Assembly: GCF_900094565.1 (NCBI RefSeq)
Contig: NZ_FMAF01000016.1
Coordinates: forward strand, 62,001 to 126,000
Reading direction: 5' to 3'
DNA length: 64,000 bases
DNA from: Martinezella lusitana
GTDB taxonomy: Bacteria > Pseudomonadota > Alphaproteobacteria > Rhizobiales > Rhizobiaceae
Of this stretch, positions 52,090-61,041 are shown in pieces. The number at the start of each line of letters is the position of its first letter. The first letter of the stretch is position 1. The translations under genes were made by a program, and so were the position numbers. The notes below the pieces were generated by a model. It was not told where the DNA came from. It did not search any database and saw only the letters and a list, made by a program, of their open reading frames with translations.

Positions 52090-52293
52090 TCAGAGCACGC
52101 TGACGTTTTCAGCCTTCGACTTTCCAGTCTTCCGGTCCTGGCCCAATTCGTAGCTAACCTTCTCACCTTCTCTGAGAGAACCGCCCCGCTGCAGAGCGGA
52201 AACGTGAACGAACACATCCGTTCCTCCGTTCTCGGGAGTAATGAAGCCAAATCCCTTGTCTTCATTGAAAAATTTCACAGTACCTGTAGGCAT
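52090..52293 (-). CDS. Cold-shock-domain protein (CspA family)
   Basis: A 67-residue protein starting MPTGTVKFFNEDKGFGFITP, with the RNP1 motif KGFGFITP and RNP2-like DVFVHVSAL, the complete single cold-shock domain. It binds single-stranded RNA and DNA and melts secondary structure. The ribosome site AGAGGAAATACG is close to the start, and the roughly 350 bases before it contain no gene, consistent with the long 5' leader usual in csp genes. It is a stand-alone gene. Confidence 0.93.
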   Translation of the reverse strand: MPTGTVKFFNEDKGFGFITPENGGTDVFVHVSALQRGGSLREGEKVSYELGQDRKTGKSKAENVSVL

Positions 52294-52653
52294 CGTATTT
52301 CCTCTTCACTTCCACGGCCATCTAGCTCGCGCACTGACCTTATAGCGCGTGTGCTTTACTATCAACAATCCGAAACTCTTCAAGAGTTTCCCATTTTCCG
52401 GAGATTTCAGCCATCAAGGTAGGATTTTGATGAAGTTCTCCCCTTCTTTTGTCGCGGCTTAGCTTGGCGGAGCGTGCCGTCGGACGGCTAGACGATATCA
52501 CGACGCCGTTCCGCGTCGAGAGCTGTTTCTTTAGATGTATGTCAGGAAGGAAGCCGTTCTATCCTCGCAGATCGCAGGAACACGATCGACGATCTCCGAT
52601 CTCCTTCGTTTTTGAGACGGAGGCGCAGGCGGGCAAGCCATGCCGGATTCAGC
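52294..52653. other. Intergenic region, cspA leader and promoter
   Basis: No gene is seen in 360 bases. CTCTTCAAGAGTTTC near 52377 and its surroundings can form a small hairpin (AACTCTTGAAGAGTT on the minus strand), possibly part of the cspA leader or a bidirectional element. Confidence 0.4.
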
Positions 52654-53373
52654 CTAAAATCTCAGGCTTTCGTCCGTCCATAGGCGAAAGCCGCCAAGAA
52701 ATGCATTCTCGTTGTCGCCGGCGCGGCAGCCGTCGGGCAGCTTCTCGAGCTTGTCGACATTGCCGCCACCAATGACAGTTTCATGCGGCAGCAGGGCCGC
52801 TTGCAATCTGCCGACGATCTTCTCGACCGATTTGCGCCATTTCTTCTTGCCATATTTCACGAGACCGCGCTCGCCGGCGAAGTCCTCGAACGTCTCATTA
52901 TTTTTGTAGGGCAGATGTGCAAGTTCCATGGGCAAGCAGACGTGATCGACGACCATTGCCGAACCCAGCCCGGTGCCCAGCCCAACAAACAGCATGTTGC
53001 CGCCCGCATAGCTGCCGATCGCCTGCAAAACTGCGTCGTTGACGAGCCTGACAGGCTTGCCGAAAGCGGCGGAAAAATCGAAGTCCTTCCAGCCGGCCCC
53101 CAGATTGTGCGGCTCCGCCGCTGGTTTATTGTCGGCGACCGGGCCGGGATATCCCATGCCGATGACGTCGTATTGCCAGTCGGCGGTAAGCTCCTTGACT
53201 GCTTCGACCATCTTTTGCGCGGACATTGCCGCACCGGAGACGGCTGCCCGCCGGTCGCTGCCGGAACTCAGACGCGTTTTGACATGCGAGCCGCCAAGAT
53301 CGATTGCCAGGACGACGAGATCCTGCGGCGCGGCCGACGTTGTGTGCTCGAGAGATTCGGGTTTTGCGGTCAC
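52654..53373 (-). CDS. Polyphosphate-glucokinase-like ROK family kinase
   Basis: A 239-residue protein with a GTG start at 53373 after GGGGAGACGCACC. The ROK/hexokinase phosphate-1 motif is LAIDLGGSHVKTRL, the sugar-binding region VIGMGYPGPV and VRLVNDAVLQAIGSY, and the phosphate-2 motif LFVGLGTGLGSAMVVD. The short length and motif wording fit the PpgK group, which phosphorylates glucose with polyphosphate or ATP. It lies 40 bases downstream of the GH15 glucoamylase gene, so it probably phosphorylates the glucose that enzyme releases. The usual ROK zinc-binding Cys motif is absent, as in PpgK. Confidence 0.82.
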   Translation of the reverse strand: MTAKPESLEHTTSAAPQDLVVLAIDLGGSHVKTRLSSGSDRRAAVSGAAMSAQKMVEAVKELTADWQYDVIGMGYPGPVADNKPAAEPHNLGAGWKDFDFSAAFGKPVRLVNDAVLQAIGSYAGGNMLFVGLGTGLGSAMVVDHVCLPMELAHLPYKNNETFEDFAGERGLVKYGKKKWRKSVEKIVGRLQAALLPHETVIGGGNVDKLEKLPDGCRAGDNENAFLGGFRLWTDESLRF

Positions 53374-53413
53374 GGTGCGTCTCCCCTTCTGGTAGGTTTG
53401 TTGTTAGTGACGT

Positions 53414-55837
53414 TTAGGCGTCGCCGTCGGCCACGACGACTGAGAAATCCTCTCCCTCCCAATGGTCGGTGTCAGACCAATAGAAGGTGAAGGCGATCAC
53501 CGCGCCCTTTGGCAGCCGTTCAGTCGCAAGCTCCGCAACATCGATGCCGAAGCCGTTTTGGCGGGTTGTGGTATCGCTTGCGCTTTCCCAACCATCCGAA
53601 CTCCAGCGCACCACAGCCCGCGCCATCACTTCGATTCTCAGGCGCTTGCCGACAGAAACCCGCGATGTCTTGTTGTTAAAGCGCCAGAGCACGAAGGGCG
53701 CGGTGGTCTTGTTCTTGATATAGCGCTCGACGCCCTGTGGCGGCATGTCGAAAACGGCATTGTCTCTCAGCGAACGCAGCAGCTTGATGTGTTCGGCATG
53801 CGCCCAGACGAGCGGCATCGCACTGCCGGATGGCTCGCCGAAAACAAGGCCTCGCTCGGGTATGTCAGCCTGGTCCCATACTTGCTCGGGCAGAAGCCCG
53901 CCCGGTCCTGCAGAGCCTTCAAGAGCGCTGAGCAACGCGATCGCCGCTTTTGGCCTGCCGGCAGCAAGTTCATAGTGGGCTCGTTCGCCGGCGAGCAATG
54001 GCCACGGGCGACCGATGCCGATGCCGTCGAATGGGCCGCCATCGGCATGCTCGCCATAGCCGTCCCCAGTATAGCGATACCAGAGCGGACCTTGCGGCAG
54101 ATCGCATTTGAGATGAGCGTCGATAACCCTGACGGTGTCCAGAATGCGTGGATCGTTGGCGGCACGCAATCCGAACCGAACCAGCGCCAAGGCATCCGGG
54201 CTGACGACGCGGGCCGTCGGCAGAAACGATTCCGAGAGCGGGCGGTTCTTGATCGGCACGAAACCATCGGCAGGCGAGGCGCCGTCGGCGATCTCGGGTG
54301 GGGCGATGCGCACATAATAGCCCTTGACCCCAAGATCGGCACTAGCGGCATCGGCGCCGACATAGGCCCAGCGCTCGATCTGGTCATTCCAGGCATCGGC
54401 GGTCTGTCTGAGATAATCGGCATTGTGGTCCTGTCCGGCAATCTCCAGAATGTCGGCAGCGGCGAGAAGCGCGGCGATCTCGACAGCAAGGGTAAAGGGA
54501 GAGAAGCCGCCGTCTTCCTCCCAGCGGTCCTCACCCGTTACCGGGCCGTTCACGACCACATAGCGCGCCGCTCGCTCGACCATCGAGACATAGGACAAGA
54601 GCGCTTCGCCGGTGAGCGCTCCTTCGCGGCGCAGCGCGTCAGCCAGCAGGATCGGAAAGGCGCATTCATCCATCTGTATGCCGGTCCAATAGGGTACGCC
54701 GTCGAGCCAGGCGTTCTGCGGCCAGTGCCCGTCCGCCTCCTGGATCGTCCGAAGATAGGCAAGGATACGGAGCGCATCTTGAGGGGCGCCGGCCGCAAGG
54801 AAGCCGCCGGCCGTCTCGACGAGATCGCGTGGCCAGACCAGGTGATAGCCTCCGAGATCCTCATCGCCCTTGGCAAAGCCCCAGGGGATAGACAGCGAGG
54901 CGACGGCCGGACCCTCGAAGGACAAAGGCCGGTGCGTGGCGAGAACGGCCGTCGATATCCGGTAGCGATTGAGTTCGGGCGGCGGCGCTCTCGGTTCGTC
55001 GAGCGCCAGTAGTGTGCTTTGCCATCTCCGCCAGTCGGCGACGTAGCTACGCTCGGCATCCTCGTAGCCGGCCTGCAGGCTGGCAAGCGCGTTGTAGCCC
55101 GCCTCCTCGGAACGGTTTCCGAAGCCGAGCGAGAGAAGAACGGTGTCGCTGCCGGCCGCAAGATCAATTTCGCCTGTTAGCGCGACGTTGCCGTCGGCGG
55201 CACGAGTGATGCGCGGGTCCAATTGGCCGGCCTCCTGCAACTGGCGCCATCCATCGGAAATGCCGACATAGCCGGCGGACGCCGTCCGCCATCCGCCGCT
55301 AACGGCAAGCGCCAGTGAGATACCGCCCTTGCCCGTCGCAAAGAGCATCGGCGTGCCCTTGTAATCGCCAACCCAGCCGGTGTTGCCGCTGCCGGCATTG
55401 ACCAGATGCGGGGCGGCAAGCACATAGAGGCGATAGTCGTGGACCGACCCTTGCAACGCTTCGAATGATATTTGCTGCAGTAAGCTGTTGCGCACCGGAT
55501 CGACGATGATGCGCTTGACGATCCGGTAGCGCCCATCGAGTGCCGTGTTGACGAGCCGATAGGCCGGAACGCCGTCCTCGATCGTCGTAACAATGCTTTC
55601 GGTATCGCGTTTTTCCTCGGAGAAATAGCCGTCCGGACCGGTGACGATCAGGCCAAGATCGCGCGTACAGGCGCAATCGACGCGCGGAAAATAGACTTCG
55701 TTGAGGATGCCGTGGCTCAGCGTGAACCATATGCGGCACGCCGATGAGAGCGCCGTGCCAACACCGCTCTTCGCGCTGGATGTCCAGCGAGGGGCGATAC
55801 CCCCCGCATTAGAGCCCGAAGCATCGTCCTGTGTCAT
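53414..55837 (-). CDS. GH15 glucoamylase/glucodextranase-like enzyme
   Basis: The start is at ATG 55837 after GGAGATGGACGC; the longer frame adds an unrelated 29 residues. The 807-residue protein has an N-terminal beta-sandwich (residues 1-270) of the bacterial glucoamylase/glucodextranase type and an (alpha/alpha)6 barrel with YHLVWPRDLVETAGGF, IQMDECAFPILLADAL (general acid Glu) and GGLLPEQVWD (general base Glu). It cleaves glucose from the non-reducing ends of alpha-glucans. No signal peptide is seen, suggesting intracellular glycogen or dextrin use. It is paired with a glucokinase gene 40 bases downstream. Confidence 0.88.
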   Translation of the reverse strand: MTQDDASGSNAGGIAPRWTSSAKSGVGTALSSACRIWFTLSHGILNEVYFPRVDCACTRDLGLIVTGPDGYFSEEKRDTESIVTTIEDGVPAYRLVNTALDGRYRIVKRIIVDPVRNSLLQQISFEALQGSVHDYRLYVLAAPHLVNAGSGNTGWVGDYKGTPMLFATGKGGISLALAVSGGWRTASAGYVGISDGWRQLQEAGQLDPRITRAADGNVALTGEIDLAAGSDTVLLSLGFGNRSEEAGYNALASLQAGYEDAERSYVADWRRWQSTLLALDEPRAPPPELNRYRISTAVLATHRPLSFEGPAVASLSIPWGFAKGDEDLGGYHLVWPRDLVETAGGFLAAGAPQDALRILAYLRTIQEADGHWPQNAWLDGVPYWTGIQMDECAFPILLADALRREGALTGEALLSYVSMVERAARYVVVNGPVTGEDRWEEDGGFSPFTLAVEIAALLAAADILEIAGQDHNADYLRQTADAWNDQIERWAYVGADAASADLGVKGYYVRIAPPEIADGASPADGFVPIKNRPLSESFLPTARVVSPDALALVRFGLRAANDPRILDTVRVIDAHLKCDLPQGPLWYRYTGDGYGEHADGGPFDGIGIGRPWPLLAGERAHYELAAGRPKAAIALLSALEGSAGPGGLLPEQVWDQADIPERGLVFGEPSGSAMPLVWAHAEHIKLLRSLRDNAVFDMPPQGVERYIKNKTTAPFVLWRFNNKTSRVSVGKRLRIEVMARAVVRWSSDGWESASDTTTRQNGFGIDVAELATERLPKGAVIAFTFYWSDTDHWEGEDFSVVVADGDA

Positions 55838-56561
55838 GCGTCCATCTCCGTTATCGGCGCAATCTGCTCCGACAAATCCGCTTCGGCAAGAGCTGCTTGC
55901 GACGCGCCGGGAATGGCGCGGCAACGGGGGTACCGATGGAATATTCGGATCGTCGATCAGGCCAGGAATTACCTACCCCTTAGCGATGAGGGGTTCGCAT
56001 CGACTAACGAGATCACCGGCAGGCTGAACTTTTCTGTTGCCGCATAGGATTGGGGGGAAGAGCCGAAATCGTGAGCTTTGACACAGCAGGCACGGTGGCC
56101 GTCGATATTGTGATCGGCTGCCATCGCCACCAGCCCGGCCACACCATACCGGTGGCATACGGTCCCGAATTCAGGCCAATCGCTGTTCTACATCGCGATG
56201 CCGGATGTTCGGTGCTGATTGATGGTCGTTCCAGCCGCGCGATATGAGTTGCCGACATAAAATGCCAGGGCTGCTCTATGCCTCCTTGTGGAAGCGGACG
56301 AAGGCGAATCGTCTGCTGTCCGGCGCCCAGGCGTCATGAAATCCGTCGATAAGGACAGTCGGCAATTTGGTTGTTTGGAAGGTGAATATCGGAAAGGTGG
56401 CCGCGCGGCAGCATCAAAGCAGGAGATTATACTTACAACCTGAAGTAATTTTTGAATATTATAATATAATTTCATATAATCAAAGTAGAAATGTATGGTT
56501 GATAAATAATTAAGAATGTTTGGCTAGTTTTGCTATAGAAACAAACTGGGGGAGTGCGACG
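55838..56561. other. Gene-free region between the GH15 and MCP genes
   Basis: About 724 bases. The first part has coding-like GC but only short frames without homology. The last 130 bases (56430-56560) are very AT-rich, with TATAATATAATTTC around 56458, and are likely the MCP promoter. Confidence 0.45.
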
Positions 56562-58508
56562 ATGGCGTCGATACAACATAAGATCATCATTGCAAGTGTC
56601 GCAATTTTCGCCCTGGCCGGTGGCGCCACGGGTGTCGGGCTGTGGTCAGCCGCAACTCTTGCAGATAACAACGCCGAGGTTGCCCGTACGGCGGATGTGC
56701 TTCGGAACCACATGCAGGCGGACATGATGCACGATGCGCTTCGGGCAGACGTGCTGGCGTCGATGCTGGCGGCAAATCCGGCGGCAGGGATCACCACGGA
56801 CGCGGTAAAGGCCGATCTAAACGAACACAAGGCCTCTTTCCGGGAAATGATCGAAGCCAACAAAAGGCTCGCAACCGACAAGAGTGTGCAGGAAGTGCTT
56901 GTCAACGTCGAAGCTCCTCTTTTGAAGTATATCGACAGTGCCACGGCGATGGTCGATCTTGCTGCGAAGGATCAGGATGCAGCCATGAAATCGCTACCCG
57001 AATTCATGAATCAGTTTTCCGCTCTTGAAACGGCCATGGAACAGGCCGGGGATCAGATCAGTGCCTTGTCCGCTGCAACGGCAAAACAAAGTGCCCGTAT
57101 GCAAGCCTTCGTGGACAGGCTTTTGAACGGCCTTCTCGGTTTGACAGCTCTATTTTCCATCAGCCTCTACTGGTTGACACGCAAGACGGTTACGAAGCCT
57201 ATCCTTGCTCTTTCCAATGATATGGAGAGGCTGGCCGGGGGCGAGACCGACATCCGTTGCGGCGCGATTGGTCGTTCAGACGAAATCGGTGTCATGGGAT
57301 CGGCCTTTGAAGTCTTCCGACAAGCTGCGATTGCCAATAAGCAGCTTGAACAGGATGCAGAGGCAGCCAGAAAGCAAGCCGAATCGGATCAGGTCGCTGC
57401 TCGACGCGAGGCCGACGAAGAGGCGACGGATCGTCTTCGCGTCGCCACATCAGGCCTTGCGGCCGGATTGAAGCGGCTTGCTGGCGGCGATCTGGCATTC
57501 CAGCTTGACGAGCCTTTTTCCGGGGATTTCGAAGCGCTTCGGCAGGATTTCAACAGGTCGGTCAAGCAGCTTGGAGATGCGCTCGGCGGAATCTCCATCG
57601 CCATTGCAGCGATCGATGACGGTACGCGCGAGATTTCTTCCGGCGCCAACGATCTCTCCAGGCGCACCGAACAGCAGGCGGCCTCCCTTGAGGAAACAGC
57701 CGCGGCGCTTGACCAGATCACCGTCAATGTATCGAATTCGAGCAGGCGCGCCGACGAGGCCCGCACTGCGGCGACCGAAGCCAATCGCAGCGCCGCAAAG
57801 TCCGCCGAAGTCGTATCGCACGCCGAGGAAGCCATGCGCCGCATCGAGGCATCCTCGCAACAGATTTCCAGCATCATCGGGGTGATCGACGAGATCGCCT
57901 TCCAGACAAATCTTCTGGCGCTGAATGCCGGGGTCGAGGCAGCGCGCGCCGGTGAAGCCGGAAAGGGTTTTGCGGTTGTCGCTCAGGAAGTGCGTGAACT
58001 TGCACAGCGATCGGCACAGGCAGCCAAGGAGATCAAGGGGCTGATCCAGAAGTCGTCATCGGAGGTTGAAAGCGGCGTCAAGCTCGTGCTGGATACCGGC
58101 ATGTCGCTGAAGACGATTGGCGAGCAGATCGCTGACATCAACCAGCACATGAACGCCATTGCGACCTCAGCGAAGGAACAGTCCACCGGATTGGCAGAGG
58201 TCAATACGGCCGTCAATTCGATGGATCAGACAACACAGCAGAACGCAGCCATGGTCGAACAATCGACCGCAGCCTCGAATAGCCTGGCAATGGAGGCAGC
58301 CAAGCTTCGTGATCTGGTCTCCCAGTTCACGCTGCAAGCTTCCGCCTCCGCACAATCTGCAGCGCTGCGCAGGACGGGACGGGCGATGGCTGAACCCGAT
58401 AGGCAGGCGACCGTCGTCTCCATGATGCCTCAGCCTAGACGAGCCGCAGCCGCCGGAAACAGGGCATCGGCTTCAGCAGCCTCTCAAAAGGAATGGGAAG
58501 AGTTTTGA
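56562..58508 (+). CDS. Methyl-accepting chemotaxis protein
   Basis: The ATG at 56562 follows GGGGGAGTGCGACG. The 648-residue protein has a first membrane helix (residues 6-28), a helical periplasmic sensor of about 155 residues, a second helix near 190-210, a HAMP domain (KPILALSNDMERLAGG) and a second HAMP-like stretch, then the signalling hairpin with IGVIDEIAFQTNLLALNAGVEAARAGEAGKGFAVVAQEV (tip region, shown in parts here as DEIAFQTNLLALNA). It ends EWEEF, a variant of the CheR/CheB-tethering pentapeptide. It senses an unknown periplasmic ligand. The proximity to the bhc cluster makes a glycolate or related C2 compound an interesting but unproven candidate. Confidence 0.9.
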   Translation: MASIQHKIIIASVAIFALAGGATGVGLWSAATLADNNAEVARTADVLRNHMQADMMHDALRADVLASMLAANPAAGITTDAVKADLNEHKASFREMIEANKRLATDKSVQEVLVNVEAPLLKYIDSATAMVDLAAKDQDAAMKSLPEFMNQFSALETAMEQAGDQISALSAATAKQSARMQAFVDRLLNGLLGLTALFSISLYWLTRKTVTKPILALSNDMERLAGGETDIRCGAIGRSDEIGVMGSAFEVFRQAAIANKQLEQDAEAARKQAESDQVAARREADEEATDRLRVATSGLAAGLKRLAGGDLAFQLDEPFSGDFEALRQDFNRSVKQLGDALGGISIAIAAIDDGTREISSGANDLSRRTEQQAASLEETAAALDQITVNVSNSSRRADEARTAATEANRSAAKSAEVVSHAEEAMRRIEASSQQISSIIGVIDEIAFQTNLLALNAGVEAARAGEAGKGFAVVAQEVRELAQRSAQAAKEIKGLIQKSSSEVESGVKLVLDTGMSLKTIGEQIADINQHMNAIATSAKEQSTGLAEVNTAVNSMDQTTQQNAAMVEQSTAASNSLAMEAAKLRDLVSQFTLQASASAQSAALRRTGRAMAEPDRQATVVSMMPQPRRAAAAGNRASASAASQKEWEEF

Positions 58509-58790
58509 GGCTTCGTACCGGTCAGGTCGACCGGTACGTCGCAGCTGACGGAGAACTGCGGAAAGACGGAGAGCCGGTTCTCCTGATATTCCGCCACCTT
58601 GAAGACGGCGACGAATTGCAGATCCGTCTTGCTGGTGTTTTCGATGATATGGCCTTGGCTTTTCCTCATGTATCCGATGTCGCCCGGCCGGAAGTCGGCA
58701 GTCCGGTACATGACGAACCCTCGCATCTTGCCCGGCGCGAACCGAGCGCCTGGCTGGCTGATATGGGAAGCCGCTGAGCAGAATCATACT
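58484..58790 (-). pseudogene. Remnant of a bicupin (oxalate decarboxylase-like) gene
   Basis: The frame from about 58790 to the stop at 58484 reads SQPGARFAPGKMRGFVMYRT then DFRPGDIGYMRKSQGHIIEN and DLQFVAVFKVAEYQE, which resembles the second cupin barrel of oxalate-decarboxylase-type proteins. The upstream three quarters of such a protein are missing, the C-terminal tail is atypical, and the end overlaps the MCP gene by 25 bases. No ribosome site is seen for the internal Met codons. A small functional cupin cannot be ruled out. Confidence 0.5.
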
Positions 58791-58833
58791 TAAGTCGAGG
58801 TCGGCTGGGTAACGGGCCGGGCCTAAACCTCGA

Positions 58834-59643
58834 TTACGGTGCGCCGAGGCGACGGGACACCATTCTCGCCGCGCTTCTCACCCGCTCGCCGAGCTGGTGG
58901 ATATCAGCGTCCGGAAGACGATGTATTGGTCCGGAAACGGAAATGCCTGCCACCGCCTCGCCGTGCACGTTCAGGATGGGCGCCGCGACGCATCGCATCC
59001 CCTTCGTGCGTTCCTCGTCGTCGAACGAATAGCCTCTCTCCCGCGTCTTCTGCAGTTCCTCGCGCAATTGCTCGAAGGAACGCACGGTGTTTTCCGTAAA
59101 TCGCTCGAATTCTTTCTTCCGGAAGAGCGCTGAAAGCCGGTCTTCGTCATATGTGCTGAGAAGCGCCTTGCCGATGCCGGAGGCATGCAGTGGCGATAGT
59201 GTTCCGGGTGGGAAAAAGGCACGGATCGACTCATGAGTCTCGACCTGGCTGATGAACAGGACGTTGCCGTCCTTCTCGATGCCGAGATTGGATGTCTCTC
59301 CGGTTTCGAGCATGAGTTCGCGCATGATGGGGCGGCTCCGCTCGACGACGTTGGAGCGACGGAGGAAAGCTGCGCCAAGCCGATAGGCCTCGGGACCGAT
59401 GTGCCAAACCTGGCGATCGGGACTGATCTCGACGAACTCGCGGCGCTCAAGCGTCGCCAACACGCGGTGCATGGTTGCTGCCGATTGCCCGAGCTGGCCG
59501 GCCAGTTCCGACAATGTCTTGCCTTCCGGCGTCGCGAGAGCATCGAGGACATCCAGTGCCCGATCGAGCGCCTGGATCGTGTTTTGTGTCTGAGGGCCGT
59601 TGAAGGCCTTGGGGCGGCCTCTTCGGCGCGGTTTTTGAGGCAT
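58834..59643 (-). CDS. bhcR: IclR-family regulator BhcR of the beta-hydroxyaspartate cycle
   Basis: The ATG at 59643 is chosen since the conserved part starts MPQKPRRRGRPKAFNGPQTQ; the longer frame enters the promoter. The 269-residue protein has an IclR winged helix (IQALDRALDVLDALATPEGK, LSELAGQLGQSAATMHRVLA) and the effector domain (ISQVETHESIRAFFPPG, LHASGIGKALLS, YSFDDEERTKGMRCVAAPI). It is divergent from bhcA, as in Paracoccus denitrificans, where BhcR responds to glyoxylate. Two similar TTGAAAAAT boxes in the spacer are candidate sites. Confidence 0.88.
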   Translation of the reverse strand: MPQKPRRRGRPKAFNGPQTQNTIQALDRALDVLDALATPEGKTLSELAGQLGQSAATMHRVLATLERREFVEISPDRQVWHIGPEAYRLGAAFLRRSNVVERSRPIMRELMLETGETSNLGIEKDGNVLFISQVETHESIRAFFPPGTLSPLHASGIGKALLSTYDEDRLSALFRKKEFERFTENTVRSFEQLREELQKTRERGYSFDDEERTKGMRCVAAPILNVHGEAVAGISVSGPIHRLPDADIHQLGERVRSAARMVSRRLGAP

Positions 59644-59687
59644 CAGCCGTCGTCTCCAATGGCGTTCAGTCGATAAAAAATTCTGAC

Positions 59688-59780
59688 TTGAAAAATACAT
59701 TTATACCATGGAAAATACCAATCAATTGATTATATTGCATATTATAACAATAATAACGATTTTGAAAAATCATTTCAAAA
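59688..59780. promoter_or_regulatory. bhcR-bhcA divergent control region with repeated boxes
   Basis: This strongly AT-rich spacer contains TTGAAAAATACATTT (59688-59702) and TTGAAAAATCATTT (59762-59775), a 12-bp perfect palindrome AATCAATTGATT (59720-59731), and an 8-bp inverted repeat TTTTGAAA-N5-TTTCAAAA (59760-59780). These are the natural candidates for BhcR operators and for the two divergent promoters. Binding is inferred. Confidence 0.5.
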
Positions 59781-59838
59781 AAATTTATCTCCTATTTCCG
59801 GCGTGCTATCAATTCTCCCACAACAGGAGGACGCCCAA

Positions 59839-61029
59839 ATGTATATGCAAAATCCCGTCTTCATTCCGGGCCCGACCAACATGCCTGAGATCCTTCGCAA
59901 GGCTGCGGACATGCCGACGCTCGACCATCGCTCGCCCTTGTTCGGACAAATCCTTCGTCCGGCGCTTGCGGGTGTGAAGAAGATCCTGAAAACCGAAGCC
60001 GCCTCCGTCTATGTATTTCCGTCCACGGGAACCGGCGGATGGGAGACGGCGATTACAAACACGCTCAGCCCCGGCGACCGTGTCCTTGCCGCGCGCTATG
60101 GCATGTTCAGCCAGCGCTGGATCGATATGTGCCAGCGGCACGGGCTGAAAGTCGACATCATCGAAGCCGCATGGGGTGGCGGCGCTCCAGCCGCCCGCTA
60201 CGAGGAGATCCTCGCGGCCGATACCGCGCATGAGATCAAGGCGGTTCTCGTCACTCATAACGAGACGGCAACCGGCGTTAAATCCGATATCGCCGCCGTT
60301 CGGCGGGCGATCGACGCGGCGCGTCATCCGGCTTTGTTGTTTGTCGATGGCGTCAGCTCCATCGCTTCGATGGATTTCCGCATGGACGAATGGTTGGTCG
60401 ACATCGCCGTCACGGGCTCGCAGAAGGGCTTCATGCTGCCTGCAGGCCTCGCGATCACGGCCTTTTCGCCGAAGGCGCTGGCGGCGGTCGAAACGGCCAA
60501 GCTTCCGCGGACATTCTTCGACATCGGAGACATGGCCAGGAGCTACGCAAACAATGCCTATCCCTACACGCCGGCCGTCGGGCTGCTAAACGGGCTCAAG
60601 CTGTCGACGGAACTATTGCTGGCGGAAGGCCTGGAGAATGTCTTCGCCCGCCATCGGCGCATCGCCTCGGGCATTCGTGCGGCCGTCCGGGCATGGGGGC
60701 TGGAGCTCTGTGCCATGAGCGAAGACCTCTACTCGGACACGGTCAGCGCAATCCGCACGCCTGAGGGCTTCGATGCGACGTCGATCGTGGCGCACGCCGC
60801 CAAGACATATGATGTCGCCTTCGGGGTTGGCCTCGGCGAGGTTGCCGGCAAGGTCTTCCGCGTCGGCCATCTCGGCAGTCTCACCGATGTCATGGCGCTG
60901 TCGGGCATTGCGACGGCTGAAATGGTCATGGTCGATCTCGGCCTCGACATCAAGCTCGGCTCGGGTGTTGCCGCTGCGCAGGACTATTATCGCGACGGCC
61001 GCACGTCCAAGGTCCGGGCCGCTGCCTGA
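59839..61029 (+). CDS. bhcA: Aspartate-glyoxylate aminotransferase BhcA
   Basis: A 396-residue class V aminotransferase starting at ATG 59839 after AGGAGGACGCCCAA. It opens MYMQNPVFIPGPTNMPEILR, has the cofactor stretch PSTGTGGWETAITN, LLFVDGVSSIASMDF with the PLP Asp, and the Schiff-base Lys196 in TGSQKGFMLPAG. By its close gene order with BhcB, C and D it is assigned to the cycle enzyme that makes glycine from glyoxylate using aspartate as amino donor, yielding oxaloacetate. BhcB starts 12 bases later, so the cluster is an operon. Outside this context it would be called a serine/alanine-glyoxylate aminotransferase. Confidence 0.9.
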   Translation: MYMQNPVFIPGPTNMPEILRKAADMPTLDHRSPLFGQILRPALAGVKKILKTEAASVYVFPSTGTGGWETAITNTLSPGDRVLAARYGMFSQRWIDMCQRHGLKVDIIEAAWGGGAPAARYEEILAADTAHEIKAVLVTHNETATGVKSDIAAVRRAIDAARHPALLFVDGVSSIASMDFRMDEWLVDIAVTGSQKGFMLPAGLAITAFSPKALAAVETAKLPRTFFDIGDMARSYANNAYPYTPAVGLLNGLKLSTELLLAEGLENVFARHRRIASGIRAAVRAWGLELCAMSEDLYSDTVSAIRTPEGFDATSIVAHAAKTYDVAFGVGLGEVAGKVFRVGHLGSLTDVMALSGIATAEMVMVDLGLDIKLGSGVAAAQDYYRDGRTSKVRAAA

Positions 61030-61041
61030 GGAGCCGGAACC

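Noticed and set aside
58515..58537. GTACCGGT-N7-ACCGGTAC inverted repeat after the MCP gene
   Set aside because: It has no T-run; it lies at the MCP stop and within the cupin remnant, so it is more likely chance symmetry than a standard terminator.
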